Shown here: in pieces, positions 16,269-24,815 of the stretch
How the letters are laid out: every line of letters starts with the position of its first letter
How positions within the stretch are numbered: the first letter of the stretch is position 1
Source of the DNA: a bacterium UBA6115
GTDB lineage: Bacteria; Bacillota_A; Clostridia; Christensenellales; Aristaeellaceae
Direction: 5' to 3'
Assembly: GCA_002428405.1 (NCBI GenBank)
Contig: DIWD01000025.1
Location: 41,265-77,916 of the forward strand
DNA: 36,652 bases
Position numbers and translations under genes: made by a program
Notes under the pieces: generated by a model
The model's input: only the letters and a program-made list of their open reading frames with translations
The model's database searches: none
Told to the model about the DNA's origin: nothing

Positions 16269-17657
16269 ATGCTCAAGGAATACAAGACCATCCGTGAACT
16301 GGTCGGCCCTCTGATGCTGGTGGAGGATGTCCAGGGCGTAACCTATAACGAGCTGGTAGAAATCCGCCAGGAGGATGGCAGTATCCGGCGCGGGAAGGTA
16401 TTGGAAGTCAGCCGCAGCACCGCGCTGGTGCAGCTGTTTGAAAGCAGCCAGGGCTTGAGGATGGACACCAGCACCGCCCGCTTCCTGGGGCGCGGCATCG
16501 AGCTTGCCGTTTCAATGGATATGCTGGGCCGGGTGTTTGACGGCATGGGCGGTCCCAAGGACGGAGGGGCGCCGATCATTCCGGAAAAACGCATGGACAT
16601 CAACGGCACACCAATCAACCCCACCGCGCGGGATTACCCCAGTGAGTTCATTCAGACCGGCATCTCTGTCATCGACGGGCTGAACACCCTTGTGCGCGGT
16701 CAAAAACTGCCGGTTTTCTCGGGCTCCGGCCTGCCGCATGCCCAGCTCGCGACACAAATCGCCCGCCAGGCGAAAGTGCTGGGGCAGGAAAGCAAGTTCG
16801 CCGTGGTGTTTGCCGCCATTGGCATTACCTTTGAGGAAGCGGACTATTTTATCAGTGACTTCAGACGCACCGGCGCGATAGAGCGCGCGGTCCTGTTCAT
16901 GAACCTGGCCAATGACCCGGCGGTTGAGCGAATCTCAACCCCCCGCATGGCCCTGACCGCGGCGGAATACCTGGCTTATGAAAAAGGCATGCACGTGCTG
17001 GTCATCCTGACGGATATGACCAACTACGCCGAAGCCCTGCGCGAGGTGTCCGCCGCCCGCAGGGAGGTGCCCGGCCGCCGCGGCTACCCAGGCTATCTCT
17101 ACACAGACCTGGCAAGTCTCTACGAACGCGCCGGGCGCATCATCGGCAAAGAGGGGTCCATCACCCAAATCCCCATTCTGACAATGCCGGAGGATGACAA
17201 GACCCATCCGATCCCTGACCTCACGGGCTATATCACGGAAGGCCAGATCATCCTGAGCCGTGAGCTTCACCGCAAGGGAATCACACCGCCCATTGACGCT
17301 CTGCCCTCCCTGTCGCGGCTGAAAGACAAGGGGATTGGCGAGGGGAAAACCCGAAAAGACCATGCCGCCACCATGAACCAGCTCTTTGCCGCCTATTCCC
17401 GCGGCAAGGACGCCAAGGAACTGGCGGTCATCCTGGGCGAGGCCTCACTGACGGACATGGACAAGAAGTACGCCGCATTTTCCGATGCCTTTGAGAAGAG
17501 GTATGTTTCCCAGGGGTATCAGGTGGAGCGCAGCATCGCGGAGACGCTTGATTTGGGGTGGGAGCTGCTGAAGATGCTGCCGCGCAGTGAGCTCAAGCGC
17601 ATCCGGGACGACATGCTGGACGAGTTCCTTCCGAAATCCATCGCGGAGGAAGAGTGA
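16269..17657 (+). CDS. ntpB: V/A-type ATPase regulatory subunit B
   Basis: A 462-residue head subunit alternating with NtpA in the hexamer. The P-loop is replaced by [15 protein letters not shown], as expected for the non-catalytic B subunit, and [33 protein letters not shown] and [20 protein letters not shown] are all present; the last stretch includes the arginine that reaches into the A-subunit site. The ATG at 16269 begins 1 base after the ntpA stop, with GGGGAGG upstream. Length and composition are typical. Confidence 0.98.
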   Translation: MLKEYKTIRELVGPLMLVEDVQGVTYNELVEIRQEDGSIRRGKVLEVSRSTALVQLFESSQGLRMDTSTARFLGRGIELAVSMDMLGRVFDGMGGPKDGGAPIIPEKRMDINGTPINPTARDYPSEFIQTGISVIDGLNTLVRGQKLPVFSGSGLPHAQLATQIARQAKVLGQESKFAVVFAAIGITFEEADYFISDFRRTGAIERAVLFMNLANDPAVERISTPRMALTAAEYLAYEKGMHVLVILTDMTNYAEALREVSAARREVPGRRGYPGYLYTDLASLYERAGRIIGKEGSITQIPILTMPEDDKTHPIPDLTGYITEGQIILSRELHRKGITPPIDALPSLSRLKDKGIGEGKTRKDHAATMNQLFAAYSRGKDAKELAVILGEASLTDMDKKYAAFSDAFEKRYVSQGYQVERSIAETLDLGWELLKMLPRSELKRIRDDMLDEFLPKSIAEEE

Positions 17658-17658
17658 C

Positions 17659-18297
17659 ATGGCAGTCCTTCATGTGAATCCGACACGCATGGAACTGACC
17701 CTGATGAAGCGCCGGCTTGTGACAGCCCGGCGCGGACATAAGCTGCTGAAAGACAAACGGGATGAACTGGTCCGCCGTTTTATCATCCTGGTCAGGGAAA
17801 ACTTTGCCATAAGGACACAGGTGGAGAAAGAGCTGGCCGGGGTCCTGATGGATTTCGCGCTTGCGCGCGCGGTGATGGAGCCGGGATCTTTACAGCAGGC
17901 GCTGCTGTACCCTGCCCGACAAGCCGGCATCAGGATTAGGCAGCGCAGTATCCTATCAGTGCGTGTGCCGGAATATACTGTTGATGAGGAAAACCTCGAA
18001 AAGGCCGGGCTTCCCTACGGATTGGCCGATACTTCTGCCCAGCTGGACAACGCGATTACCACCATTGCCAATGCTTTGCCAGGCTTGGTAAAACTCGCTG
18101 AGGTAGAAAAAACCTGCACCCTTCTGGCGGATGAAATCCAGAAAACACGCCGCAGGGTGAACGCGCTGGAATATGTGATGATTCCGCAGTTTGAGGAGAC
18201 CATCCGCTATATCAGCATGAAACTGGAGGAGAATGAGCGCGGCGCGCTGACCCGTCTGATGAAGGTAAAAAGCATGATCGCGGAACGGCCGACCTGA
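17659..18297 (+). CDS. ntpD: V/A-type ATPase subunit D (central axle)
   Basis: A 212-residue rotor shaft subunit made mainly of two long helices in a coiled coil. The N-terminus MAVLHVNPTRMELTLMKRRL with TARRGHKLLKDKRDELVR and the C-terminal TRRRVNALEYVMIPQFEETI are diagnostic. ATG 17659 was chosen because GGAGGAAG lies 6 bases upstream and the family starts there; the frame is open back to 17587 inside ntpB without coding sense. It closes the operon; I see no strong terminator in the 88 bases before the tRNA promoter. Confidence 0.96.
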   Translation: MAVLHVNPTRMELTLMKRRLVTARRGHKLLKDKRDELVRRFIILVRENFAIRTQVEKELAGVLMDFALARAVMEPGSLQQALLYPARQAGIRIRQRSILSVRVPEYTVDEENLEKAGLPYGLADTSAQLDNAITTIANALPGLVKLAEVEKTCTLLADEIQKTRRRVNALEYVMIPQFEETIRYISMKLEENERGALTRLMKVKSMIAERPT

Positions 18298-18385
18298 TTG
18301 CTCCCGCTGCAGAAACCCTTCACGGTCAATGAATCGAATCATCGAAAAGTCCTCATTATTTCCTGAACAGCAAAGGTTTTCTGGC

Positions 18386-18414
18386 TTGACAAGCAGAATG
18401 GCGCTGGATATAAT
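18386..18414 (+). promoter_or_regulatory. Consensus sigma-A promoter for the tRNA pair
   Basis: TTGACA (18386-18391), a 17-base spacer and TATAAT (18409-18414): a perfect match in both boxes, 22 bases ahead of the first tRNA, as is common for stable-RNA genes. Confidence 0.9.
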
Positions 18415-18435
18415 GACTTTCGCGCTGTCTGGCGA

Positions 18436-18509
18436 TGGGGAATGGTGTAACGGCAGCACCTGCGACTCTGACTCGCATAGTCTAGGTTCAAATCCTAGTT
18501 CCCCAGCCA
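18436..18509 (+). tRNA. tRNA-Gln (anticodon CTG)
   Basis: A 74-base cloverleaf with CCA encoded: acceptor TGGGGAA / TTCCCCA, D stem GTGT / GCAC, anticodon stem TGCGA / TCGCA around loop CTCTGAC (anticodon CTG, reading CAG), T stem CTAGG / CCTAG with TTCAAAT loop, discriminator G. Confidence 0.95.
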
Positions 18510-18512
18510 TCT

Positions 18513-18588
18513 GCCTCCGTGGTCTAGCGGCCTAGGACACCGCCCTCTCAAGGCGGCAACACGGGTTCGAATCCCGTCGGAGGTGCCA
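18513..18588 (+). tRNA. tRNA-Glu (anticodon CTC)
   Basis: A 76-base cloverleaf with CCA encoded: acceptor GCCTCCG / CGGAGGT, anticodon stem CCGCC / GGCGG around CTCTCAA (anticodon CTC, reading GAG), T arm CGGGTTCGAATCCCG. It starts 3 bases after tRNA-Gln, so the two share a transcript. Confidence 0.95.
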
Positions 18589-18590
18589 GA

Positions 18591-18621
18591 AAAAGAACGC
18601 TGAGGAAATCAGCGTTCTTTT
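18591..18621 (+). terminator. Rho-independent terminator after the tRNA pair
   Basis: A perfect ten-pair stem (AGAACGCTGA / TCAGCGTTCT, loop GGAAA) is followed by a T-rich tract, directly after tRNA-Glu. Confidence 0.92.
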
Positions 18622-18674
18622 CTTTTTATTGTGTATAATCATCTTGTGCTCCTGACCTTATTCGCTTGCCCGTG

Positions 18675-18703
18675 TTGACATCATGTTCAGACGGCTATAT
18701 ATT
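18675..18703 (+). promoter_or_regulatory. Sigma-A promoter of the TetR/c-di-GMP cassette
   Basis: TTGACA (18675-18680), a 17-base spacer and TATATT (18698-18703). It predicts a transcript starting near 18710 and a 5' untranslated region of about 134 bases ahead of the TetR gene. Confidence 0.7.
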
Positions 18704-18713
18704 AATGCTAACG

Positions 18714-18724
18714 ATTGTTACAAT
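18714..18724. promoter_or_regulatory. Possible TetR operator
   Basis: The perfect inverted repeat ATTGT-T-ACAAT overlaps the predicted transcription start of the cassette, where an autoregulating TetR repressor would bind. The arms are only five bases, so chance is possible. Confidence 0.35.
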
Positions 18725-18843
18725 TGTCATTATGGCCGCGGCGTATCAATTGGAGGAGAGAATCAGAAACTTGATCATCCCAGCAACGAATGAAAAAATT
18801 CCTACGACAGGCTATATAGGAAAACTCTTGGAAAGGCGATATC

Positions 18844-19464
18844 ATGACAGGCAACCATGACAGCGAAAAAGCCGCGAAAATCCTCGGTGCCGCTTTTGAT
18901 TTATTTCTCGAGCAAGGCTATGAAGCAACAGGAGTCAGGCAAATCTGCCGGGTTGCGGGTGTCGAACTGACCACGCTGTATTATCATTTCAACTCAAAGA
19001 AAGGGCTGTTCCTCTGGCTGGCAGACAGCCTTCGTGATGCCTTCATCCCCGGCATCCCGATGAGCGCGCACACAGGCAGCTCCCAGGACTATCTGCGCGA
19101 TTATTTCTTTATTTCAATGCAATATGCCTTGAACCATCAAAAAGAAACCCGCTTCTTCCTGCGGTATTCGCTGTTCCCGCCCCAGGAACTCAGGGAGGAG
19201 ATCGCTCTTTTCCTGAAAAACAATCAACACAGAAAAAATGAGAGCATCGTTCCTCATATGAATGATTGCATCGGGCGGGGAAGCGTCGACCTCCCGCTTG
19301 AAAAGGCAATGATGGCTTATTGGCAATTCATCAACGACAATACCTTCAACGCGGTCTTTTCCGGCTGGTCGCCGGACGAAATGGAAATGATGCATTTATG
19401 GCAAACCTTCATGCATTGCCGCCTTTTCAGACGCCGCTTTAATGATATGGGAGTATCTGTATGA
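18844..19464 (+). CDS. TetR/AcrR-family transcriptional regulator
   Basis: A 206-residue one-component regulator. The N-terminal DNA-binding domain is clear: AAKILGAAFDLFLEQGYEATGVRQICRVAGVELTTLYYHFNSKKGLF reading as helices 1-4, with the helix-turn-helix over about residues 30-52 and the family signature TLYYHF. Residues about 60-206 form the ligand-binding and dimerisation domain; the ligand cannot be read from sequence. GGAAAGG lies 9 bases ahead of ATG 18844. Its stop overlaps the start of the next gene (ATGA), so the regulator and a c-di-GMP enzyme are translated as a unit, an arrangement suggesting that it controls that signalling output and probably itself. Confidence 0.92.
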   Translation: MTGNHDSEKAAKILGAAFDLFLEQGYEATGVRQICRVAGVELTTLYYHFNSKKGLFLWLADSLRDAFIPGIPMSAHTGSSQDYLRDYFFISMQYALNHQKETRFFLRYSLFPPQELREEIALFLKNNQHRKNESIVPHMNDCIGRGSVDLPLEKAMMAYWQFINDNTFNAVFSGWSPDEMEMMHLWQTFMHCRLFRRRFNDMGVSV

Positions 19465-22037
19465 ATCTTTCCGGGAAGGCATCCGATCAACAATCCGAAA
19501 TCATGAGGTTTCCAAAGAAACCCAGAAATGCTGTTCTGATTGGTTTCATATTATTTCTCCTTGTGTTCACCAGCAGCTATCTTTGGATCACCTGGAACCG
19601 CTACCAGTCCGAATCAGAGACAGAAACCATGGTTTTGGCCCAGTCAATCAGCGCCATGCTGCATCCGGAGCATGTCATGCAGATGACAGGCAGTCCGGAG
19701 GACCTTGACAAGCAGAGTTACCTGTTCACAAAACAAAGCCTGATACAGCTTGTCAGGACAACCAATCCGATCCGTTTCGCGTATTTGATGGGAATGCAAA
19801 ATGGCAAGATTGTCTTTCTGGCGGACTCGGAACCGTTGGATTCGCCGGACTATTCCCCGCCGGGTCAGATATATGAGGAAGCGACGGAAGCCGACCTGAG
19901 CCCCTTTCTGACAGGACAGACAGTGCTGATCAACACGTCAGTTGACAGATGGGGCACCTGGGTCAGCGCCATGGTCCCAATGAGCGACCCTGCTGGCAGC
20001 GGCGTTTTTGCGGTATTTGGAATTGATATCTCTGCCTCGGACTGGTACGCGGATCTGTGGAAACGGATGGTCCCAAGCATAGCCTTGGCATTTGTGTTCC
20101 TGCTTCTGTGTTTCGCGCTGCTTTGGATTTGGAAGAAAAACGGCGACTTGAAAGAGATGAGCCGGAAACTGGCGCTTGACGAGGCTTTGTTCCGCAGCGT
20201 GTTTGAACAGGCTCCCGTCGGCATTGCCATTGTCAGTGACAAGAGCTTTGTCACAAGACTGGAATACAGCAGCATGAGCCTGAATCCCATGTTCATGCGA
20301 ATACTCGGACGGGACAGCGATGAGCTAGGCCGGATCAAATGGACTGAAATCACGCACCCGGATGACCTGCAGGCGGACCTTGACCAGTTTGCTCAATTCC
20401 AGAGCGGAAAAATCGACGGATACACCATGGAAAAGCGCTTCCTTCTGCCGGATGGGTCGTACATCTGGACCAACATGAATATTTCACACCTGCTGGGCAG
20501 TTATACTTCAAAGTCAGCCCATCTTTGCCTGCTGGAGGATATCTCCGCGCGCAAGAAGATAGAAGAGGAGCTGAAGGAAAGCGAAAGGAACAAGGCGGTT
20601 CTGCTCTCCCACTTGCCTGGCATGGCTTATCGCTGCCGCAACGGCAGGAACAGGATGCTGGACTTCGTTTCGGAAGGATGCCTTGCGCTGACCGGTTATA
20701 AACCGGGAAACTTGATTGACAACCCTGCGTTTTCCTTTGACAGCCTGATCGCGGAAGAGTTTCGCGAACTGGTATGGAACGAATGGGAAAGGGTGCTGAC
20801 ACGCAGGGCAAGCTTCAGGGCCGAGTATGAACTCATCACCAAAACGGACGAAAAGAAATGGGTGCTTGACCTGGGTCAGGGGGTTTTCAACGAAGATGGG
20901 AGCGTTCAGGCACTTGAAGGAATCATCATTGACATTACGGAGCAGAAAAAAAGGGAAGCACAGGTCACCTTTCTAAATGAACGGGATCTGTTGACCGCGG
21001 AACTGAACCGGAGAACGTTAGAAATACAGATGGAGCGGCTTGACCGGCCGGAGTTCTTGCCGCTTTCCATTGTTGTCTGTGACATAGACGGGCTCCGGCT
21101 CATCAATGACGCGTTCGGTAACCGGATAGGGGACCAGATGATCAGCGATATCGCGCAGATCGTCAGAAGCTGCTGCCGAAGTGAGGACATCCTGGGCCGA
21201 ACCGGCGGCGACGAATTCACTGTGCTTATGCCAAATACAGGCAGCGAACACGTAAGGGATTTCATCGAACAGATAGAACATGCCCTGGGGAATTACAGCA
21301 GGTCGGAAAACAAGCCCCCTTATGAAGTCAGCCTGTCTTTTGGACACAGCATAAAAAACAGTGCCGAGCAAAGCATTGCGGATACGATGAAAAATGCGGC
21401 GGAAAACCTGCTCCACCGGAAACTACTCAACCGCAGCAGCGCGCACAATGCCATCCTGTCCTCTATCATGTCAACCTTGTATGCCAAGAGCCAGGAAACG
21501 GAGGAACACGGCAAAAGGCTGATACGTCTCACAAGAAAAATTGGAATACGACTTGGCTTTGAGCAAAAAGGCCTTGACGATTTGGAGCTTCTTTCCCTGC
21601 TGCATGACATCGGCAAGATTGGCGTGGATGACCGTATCCTGAACAATCCCGGCAAGCTGTCTTCCCAGGAGTGGGAGCAGATGAAGAAACACACCGAAAT
21701 CGGTTACAAAATCGTCCAATCATCCCCAGAGCTTGAGCACATCGCTGAATACATTCTGCATCACCATGAGCATTGGGATGGAAGCGGGTACCCGACGGGG
21801 CTGAAGGGGGAAGAAATACCCCTGCTATCCAGAATCCTGGCCATTGCGGACGCGTTTGATGCGATGACAGAGGACAGAGTTTACCGCGCTGCGATGCCCC
21901 GCCAGGATGCTATCAATGAAATGATCCGCTGTACCGGCACGCAATTTGACCCGGACCTCACAGCCCTCTTTATTGATATACTGAGCAGTGAGAATGGCTC
22001 CGGCGGAATTACTGAGGTTGCGGAGGGGCAGCAATGA
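19461..22037 (+). CDS. Membrane PAS-GGDEF-HD-GYP c-di-GMP signalling protein
   Basis: An 858-residue sensor with both synthesis and breakdown domains for c-di-GMP. A membrane segment at about residues 24-42, an extracytoplasmic sensing domain (about 43-205) and a second segment (about 210-230) lead to two PAS domains (about 240-370 and 375-495), GGDEF at 582-586 with an intact inhibitory site RSED at 573-576, and HD-GYP with His715-Asp716 (LLHDIGKIG), HHEHWDGSGYP at 768-778. Both enzyme domains look catalytically complete, so net activity probably depends on the sensed signal. The ATG overlaps the TetR stop and its own stop overlaps the start of the relic downstream. Confidence 0.93.
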   Translation: MNLSGKASDQQSEIMRFPKKPRNAVLIGFILFLLVFTSSYLWITWNRYQSESETETMVLAQSISAMLHPEHVMQMTGSPEDLDKQSYLFTKQSLIQLVRTTNPIRFAYLMGMQNGKIVFLADSEPLDSPDYSPPGQIYEEATEADLSPFLTGQTVLINTSVDRWGTWVSAMVPMSDPAGSGVFAVFGIDISASDWYADLWKRMVPSIALAFVFLLLCFALLWIWKKNGDLKEMSRKLALDEALFRSVFEQAPVGIAIVSDKSFVTRLEYSSMSLNPMFMRILGRDSDELGRIKWTEITHPDDLQADLDQFAQFQSGKIDGYTMEKRFLLPDGSYIWTNMNISHLLGSYTSKSAHLCLLEDISARKKIEEELKESERNKAVLLSHLPGMAYRCRNGRNRMLDFVSEGCLALTGYKPGNLIDNPAFSFDSLIAEEFRELVWNEWERVLTRRASFRAEYELITKTDEKKWVLDLGQGVFNEDGSVQALEGIIIDITEQKKREAQVTFLNERDLLTAELNRRTLEIQMERLDRPEFLPLSIVVCDIDGLRLINDAFGNRIGDQMISDIAQIVRSCCRSEDILGRTGGDEFTVLMPNTGSEHVRDFIEQIEHALGNYSRSENKPPYEVSLSFGHSIKNSAEQSIADTMKNAAENLLHRKLLNRSSAHNAILSSIMSTLYAKSQETEEHGKRLIRLTRKIGIRLGFEQKGLDDLELLSLLHDIGKIGVDDRILNNPGKLSSQEWEQMKKHTEIGYKIVQSSPELEHIAEYILHHHEHWDGSGYPTGLKGEEIPLLSRILAIADAFDAMTEDRVYRAAMPRQDAINEMIRCTGTQFDPDLTALFIDILSSENGSGGITEVAEGQQ

Positions 22038-22349
22038 AACAAGGGATACGCTTTGTGTTCTTTCTGGCTGTGATGCTGTGTGTTGCCGGGCAATGCATGG
22101 CCATAGGACTTCAGCCCGCCAATCTGCCAGCAATCCGGCGAAGGAGATCGGCCGGCTGCTGAAACTGACGTAGGAGGAGATCCGAAAGCTCAGGACCTGG
22201 GGCATCTGCATGATTCGGACAAAGCTGACGGCATGACGCAGGAAGGGGCGCTTCAAATCATGACGGATTACTCTGGAACACAGTTTGACCCTCGGATAAT
22301 CAAAGCACTTGATCAAGTGCTTTCCTTGAAGGACAGAGCAGGTGAATGA
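22034..22349 (+). pseudogene. Decayed HD-GYP gene with signal-peptide start
   Basis: A GGAGGGG ribosome-binding site and an ATG overlapping the previous stop open a frame with a signal peptide (MKQGIRFVFFLAVMLC, ending near CMA) that stops after 42 codons at 22160-22162. In the neighbouring frame, NPAKEIGRLLKLT, a TAG at 22171 and EEIRKLRTWG continue like the helix ahead of an HD motif. In the third frame, LGHLHDSDKADG (HD-like) passes directly into EGALQIMTDYSGTQFDPRII, the end of an HD-GYP domain, up to a stop at 22347-22349. The part holding HHExWDGxGYP is missing. Two frame changes, one nonsense codon and an internal deletion are therefore visible. The 42-residue leader peptide could still be made. 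Confidence 0.8.
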
Positions 22350-23325
22350 TATGAAATATGATGAATTGACCAGGGAAGAGCTGATCAGGAAAATTGAGTC
22401 ACTGGAGCTCCTGAGCAATCAGCTGCTGATGGAAAAGGAACAGGAAGTCGCGCTGGATTATGCCTGGAGCGGCAACCTGGGCCATTGGTATTGGAACGTT
22501 CCCGATAACCAGGTGACCTTCAATCCCCTGAAGGTCACAACCCTGGGATATGACGTGAATGATGTGCCCAGGCAGGTGCCCTTCCAGTTCTTCACCGGCC
22601 TTCTGCACCCTGATGATTATGAGGCCACAATGAACGCGATGAGGGAACATCTGCAGGGACGCGCCATGGTGTATGAGGTGGAATACCGCATCCGCGCGAA
22701 AGACGGCAGCTATCTCTGGTACTATGACCGGGGAAAAGTCACAGTTTCTGATGAAAACGGCCGCCCATTGTTTATTGCGGGGATCGTATTTGACATCACG
22801 GAAAAGAAAAAGGCGCAGCAGGATCTTGAGCAGCAAAACCAATCCCTTTCCGAACAGGTGATGCTGGACAGCATGACCGGGATCGCGAACCACAGGGCAA
22901 TCACTGAGACCTTGCGCAGGGAGACCGCGCTTGCTCAAAAGACAAAGGATGACCTGAGCGTTGTGATGTTTGATATTGATGATTTTAAGCTTGTCAACGA
23001 TACCAGGGGGCATCTGTTTGGGGACAGGGTGCTGACCGGCTTTGCCGAAATGGTTCAACCGATGATCCGCGGCTGGGATAGGTTCGGCAGGTATGGCGGC
23101 GAGGAGTTCCTGTTGATCCTGCCGCAGACCAACAGAGCTGGTGCGCTGCGGATTGCTGAGCGCATCAGGGCAGCCGTTGAAGGCCATCGCTTTTTCGGGG
23201 ACATCCGCATCACTGTCAGTGGCGGCCTCAAGCAATATGAGAGCGGGGACGCCGAAGAACTGATCCAGCAGGCGGACAAGAATCTCTATCAGGCAAAAAC
23301 GGCAGGGAAAAACAGGATCATTTAG
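22342..23325 (+). CDS. PAS-GGDEF diguanylate cyclase
   Basis: A 327-residue soluble enzyme that makes c-di-GMP from two GTP. A short N-terminal helix (LTREELIRKIESLELLSNQL) precedes one PAS domain with PAC motif (about residues 40-160; YEVEYRIRAKDGSYLWYYDRG), then a coiled linker and a GGDEF domain with GGEEF at 252-256 and inhibitory site RGWD at 243-246, both complete. GTG 22342 has GAAGGA 8 bases upstream and overlaps the relic's last codons; ATG 22351 is an equally possible start, three residues shorter. It is the last gene of the TetR/c-di-GMP cassette and converges on the GH10 gene. Confidence 0.92.
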   Translation: MNDMKYDELTREELIRKIESLELLSNQLLMEKEQEVALDYAWSGNLGHWYWNVPDNQVTFNPLKVTTLGYDVNDVPRQVPFQFFTGLLHPDDYEATMNAMREHLQGRAMVYEVEYRIRAKDGSYLWYYDRGKVTVSDENGRPLFIAGIVFDITEKKKAQQDLEQQNQSLSEQVMLDSMTGIANHRAITETLRRETALAQKTKDDLSVVMFDIDDFKLVNDTRGHLFGDRVLTGFAEMVQPMIRGWDRFGRYGGEEFLLILPQTNRAGALRIAERIRAAVEGHRFFGDIRITVSGGLKQYESGDAEELIQQADKNLYQAKTAGKNRII

Positions 23326-23328
23326 TCC

Positions 23329-23348
23329 CGCTGAAGTTCACTTCAGCG
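23329..23348. terminator. Hairpin between convergent cyclase and GH10 genes
   Basis: Perfect eight-pair stem CGCTGAAG / CTTCAGCG with TTCA loop; it covers the last codon of the GH10 gene. There is no strong T tract on either side, so terminator strength is doubtful. Confidence 0.45.
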
Positions 23349-24815
23349 ACGGATTTTATCCTTCAGCGCCATGAGGCGGAAGAAGATTTCTCTGGGGTTC
23401 TCATCCTCATACAGGAAAGCGCCGTTGCCTGAAAAGGAAGGTTCAATAAAATCCCACCAGGTCAGCGCCTTGATGCTGTCCTTTGCGGCCGCGATTGTAT
23501 AGAACCATTCCATCCAGTCCGCCTGGGTCTTTTCATTCCGGCCGCCATGCCAGCTGCCCTCGGACATGCTCAGCTGCGCCCAGTCGCTGCCGGAGGCGGC
23601 TGCCCCGCTCCGGCTGCCGCCGGGTACGCCCATCTCCGTGATGTGGATCGGCTTGCCAAAACCCTCATAGACACAAAGCAGGCGGTCAACGGTGACCATG
23701 TCCCTGGCCGGGAAATAAAGCTGGATGCCGACTGCGTCAAAGGAGACGTTCGCATCCAGCAGCGTTTTGAAATAGGCCATGGGAGAGAGCAGTTTTTCAG
23801 GCAGCGAGCCATAGCAGGTATAGCGCCCCGCAACGTTTTCGGCAAATGGCAGGCAAACGTTGACGATGGCGGTGGAATCCGGATTTGCTTCCTTCAGGCT
23901 GTCACAGCAGGCCTGGGTCAAACCGACAAGCTGCTCATGGTTGAGTTCAAAGCAGTTCGCCCAGTCATGCGCTTCGTTCATCGCGTCCCAAATGTCGATC
24001 CTCCCCTTGTACCGCCTGGCATGATGGGCGGCAATCGCCTGCGCGTTCCTGCGCAGCGCGGAATAATCCTGCTCGAACAGCCAGGGCGGGTTGACGTCCT
24101 TGTGCCCGAACCACAGAGGGTGCCCCTTGGGCGTGATGTTTTTTGACTCCAGGTAATCCAGCGCCCTGTCGATGTAGGCGTATTCATAGCGCCCTTCCTC
24201 AGGAACTGTGCGGTTTGGGTAGAAGGGGAGGGTGGCGAAATCAAACAACCCTGAGAAGAACTTGGCGTATCTCGCGTTTGGAGAGCTGAAACGAAAGAAA
24301 TTACAGCCCAGCTTCAACTCCTGCCTGGGGTTCAGGCTCAGCTTTTGCCGTGATTTCTCAAACAGGGCGGCTTCCGCCGCGTACACCGCGTGGGAGAGGG
24401 AGTACAGCCGGTTTTCCCCGGTGTTTTGCCCGCGGTTGGCCAGATGCTCAAACTCCTTCGCGGCCAATAGGTGGCCCTGCGCTTCCGGCGGGAGGACCAA
24501 ACCCTTCGCATATTCCTCCGCCGCGCGGATGTAGCTTCGGGCTGCTTCTGAAACAAAATCCACGAAGTCGCCGGTATATCCTTCGCCCAGGTTATCAGCG
24601 ACGACCCAAATGGTCCCGTACGCCGGCAGCATGATTTTTGCATGCACCATGAAAGGGATGCCCTCCGAGGCAATCTCTACCACTCCGTCGGGCATCAGGC
24701 GCAGCCGCCGCTCCTGCGGCTCAAAATCCATCGAACTGAGATAGACGGACTCCAAGGTCTGTTTGGGCAGGGAAACCCCGCCGGGGCCGTCAAGGCGTAT
24801 GCGGATCCAATTCAT
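23343..24815 (-). CDS. Divergent intracellular GH10-type endo-beta-1,4-xylanase
   Basis: A 490-residue cytoplasmic glycoside hydrolase with no signal peptide. Residues about 165-485 form a GH10-like (beta/alpha)8 barrel: GHPLWFGHKDVNPPWLF (231-247), acid/base Glu281 in IWDAMNEAHDW, GIQLYF (363-368) and nucleophile Glu394 in PIHITEMGVPG, then LTWWDF (451-456). The His of the usual QSHY/H site is replaced by Tyr367, and the common WHxQ loop is altered, so the enzyme is a distant member. Residues 1-160 are an N-terminal region I do not recognise. Retaining cleavage of imported xylo-oligosaccharides is the likely role. The ATG overlaps the GH43 stop (ATGA); AAGGAGGA lies upstream. Confidence 0.82.
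   Translation of the reverse strand: MNWIRIRLDGPGGVSLPKQTLESVYLSSMDFEPQERRLRLMPDGVVEIASEGIPFMVHAKIMLPAYGTIWVVADNLGEGYTGDFVDFVSEAARSYIRAAEEYAKGLVLPPEAQGHLLAAKEFEHLANRGQNTGENRLYSLSHAVYAAEAALFEKSRQKLSLNPRQELKLGCNFFRFSSPNARYAKFFSGLFDFATLPFYPNRTVPEEGRYEYAYIDRALDYLESKNITPKGHPLWFGHKDVNPPWLFEQDYSALRRNAQAIAAHHARRYKGRIDIWDAMNEAHDWANCFELNHEQLVGLTQACCDSLKEANPDSTAIVNVCLPFAENVAGRYTCYGSLPEKLLSPMAYFKTLLDANVSFDAVGIQLYFPARDMVTVDRLLCVYEGFGKPIHITEMGVPGGSRSGAAASGSDWAQLSMSEGSWHGGRNEKTQADWMEWFYTIAAAKDSIKALTWWDFIEPSFSGNGAFLYEDENPREIFFRLMALKDKIRR

Noticed and set aside
18705..18860. Possible 51-residue membrane peptide ahead of tetR (MLTIVTIVIMAAAYQLEERI start)
   Set aside because: Its ATG lies upstream of or at the predicted transcript start, it has no ribosome-binding site, and it overlaps the TetR start; the region is better explained as promoter, operator and leader.
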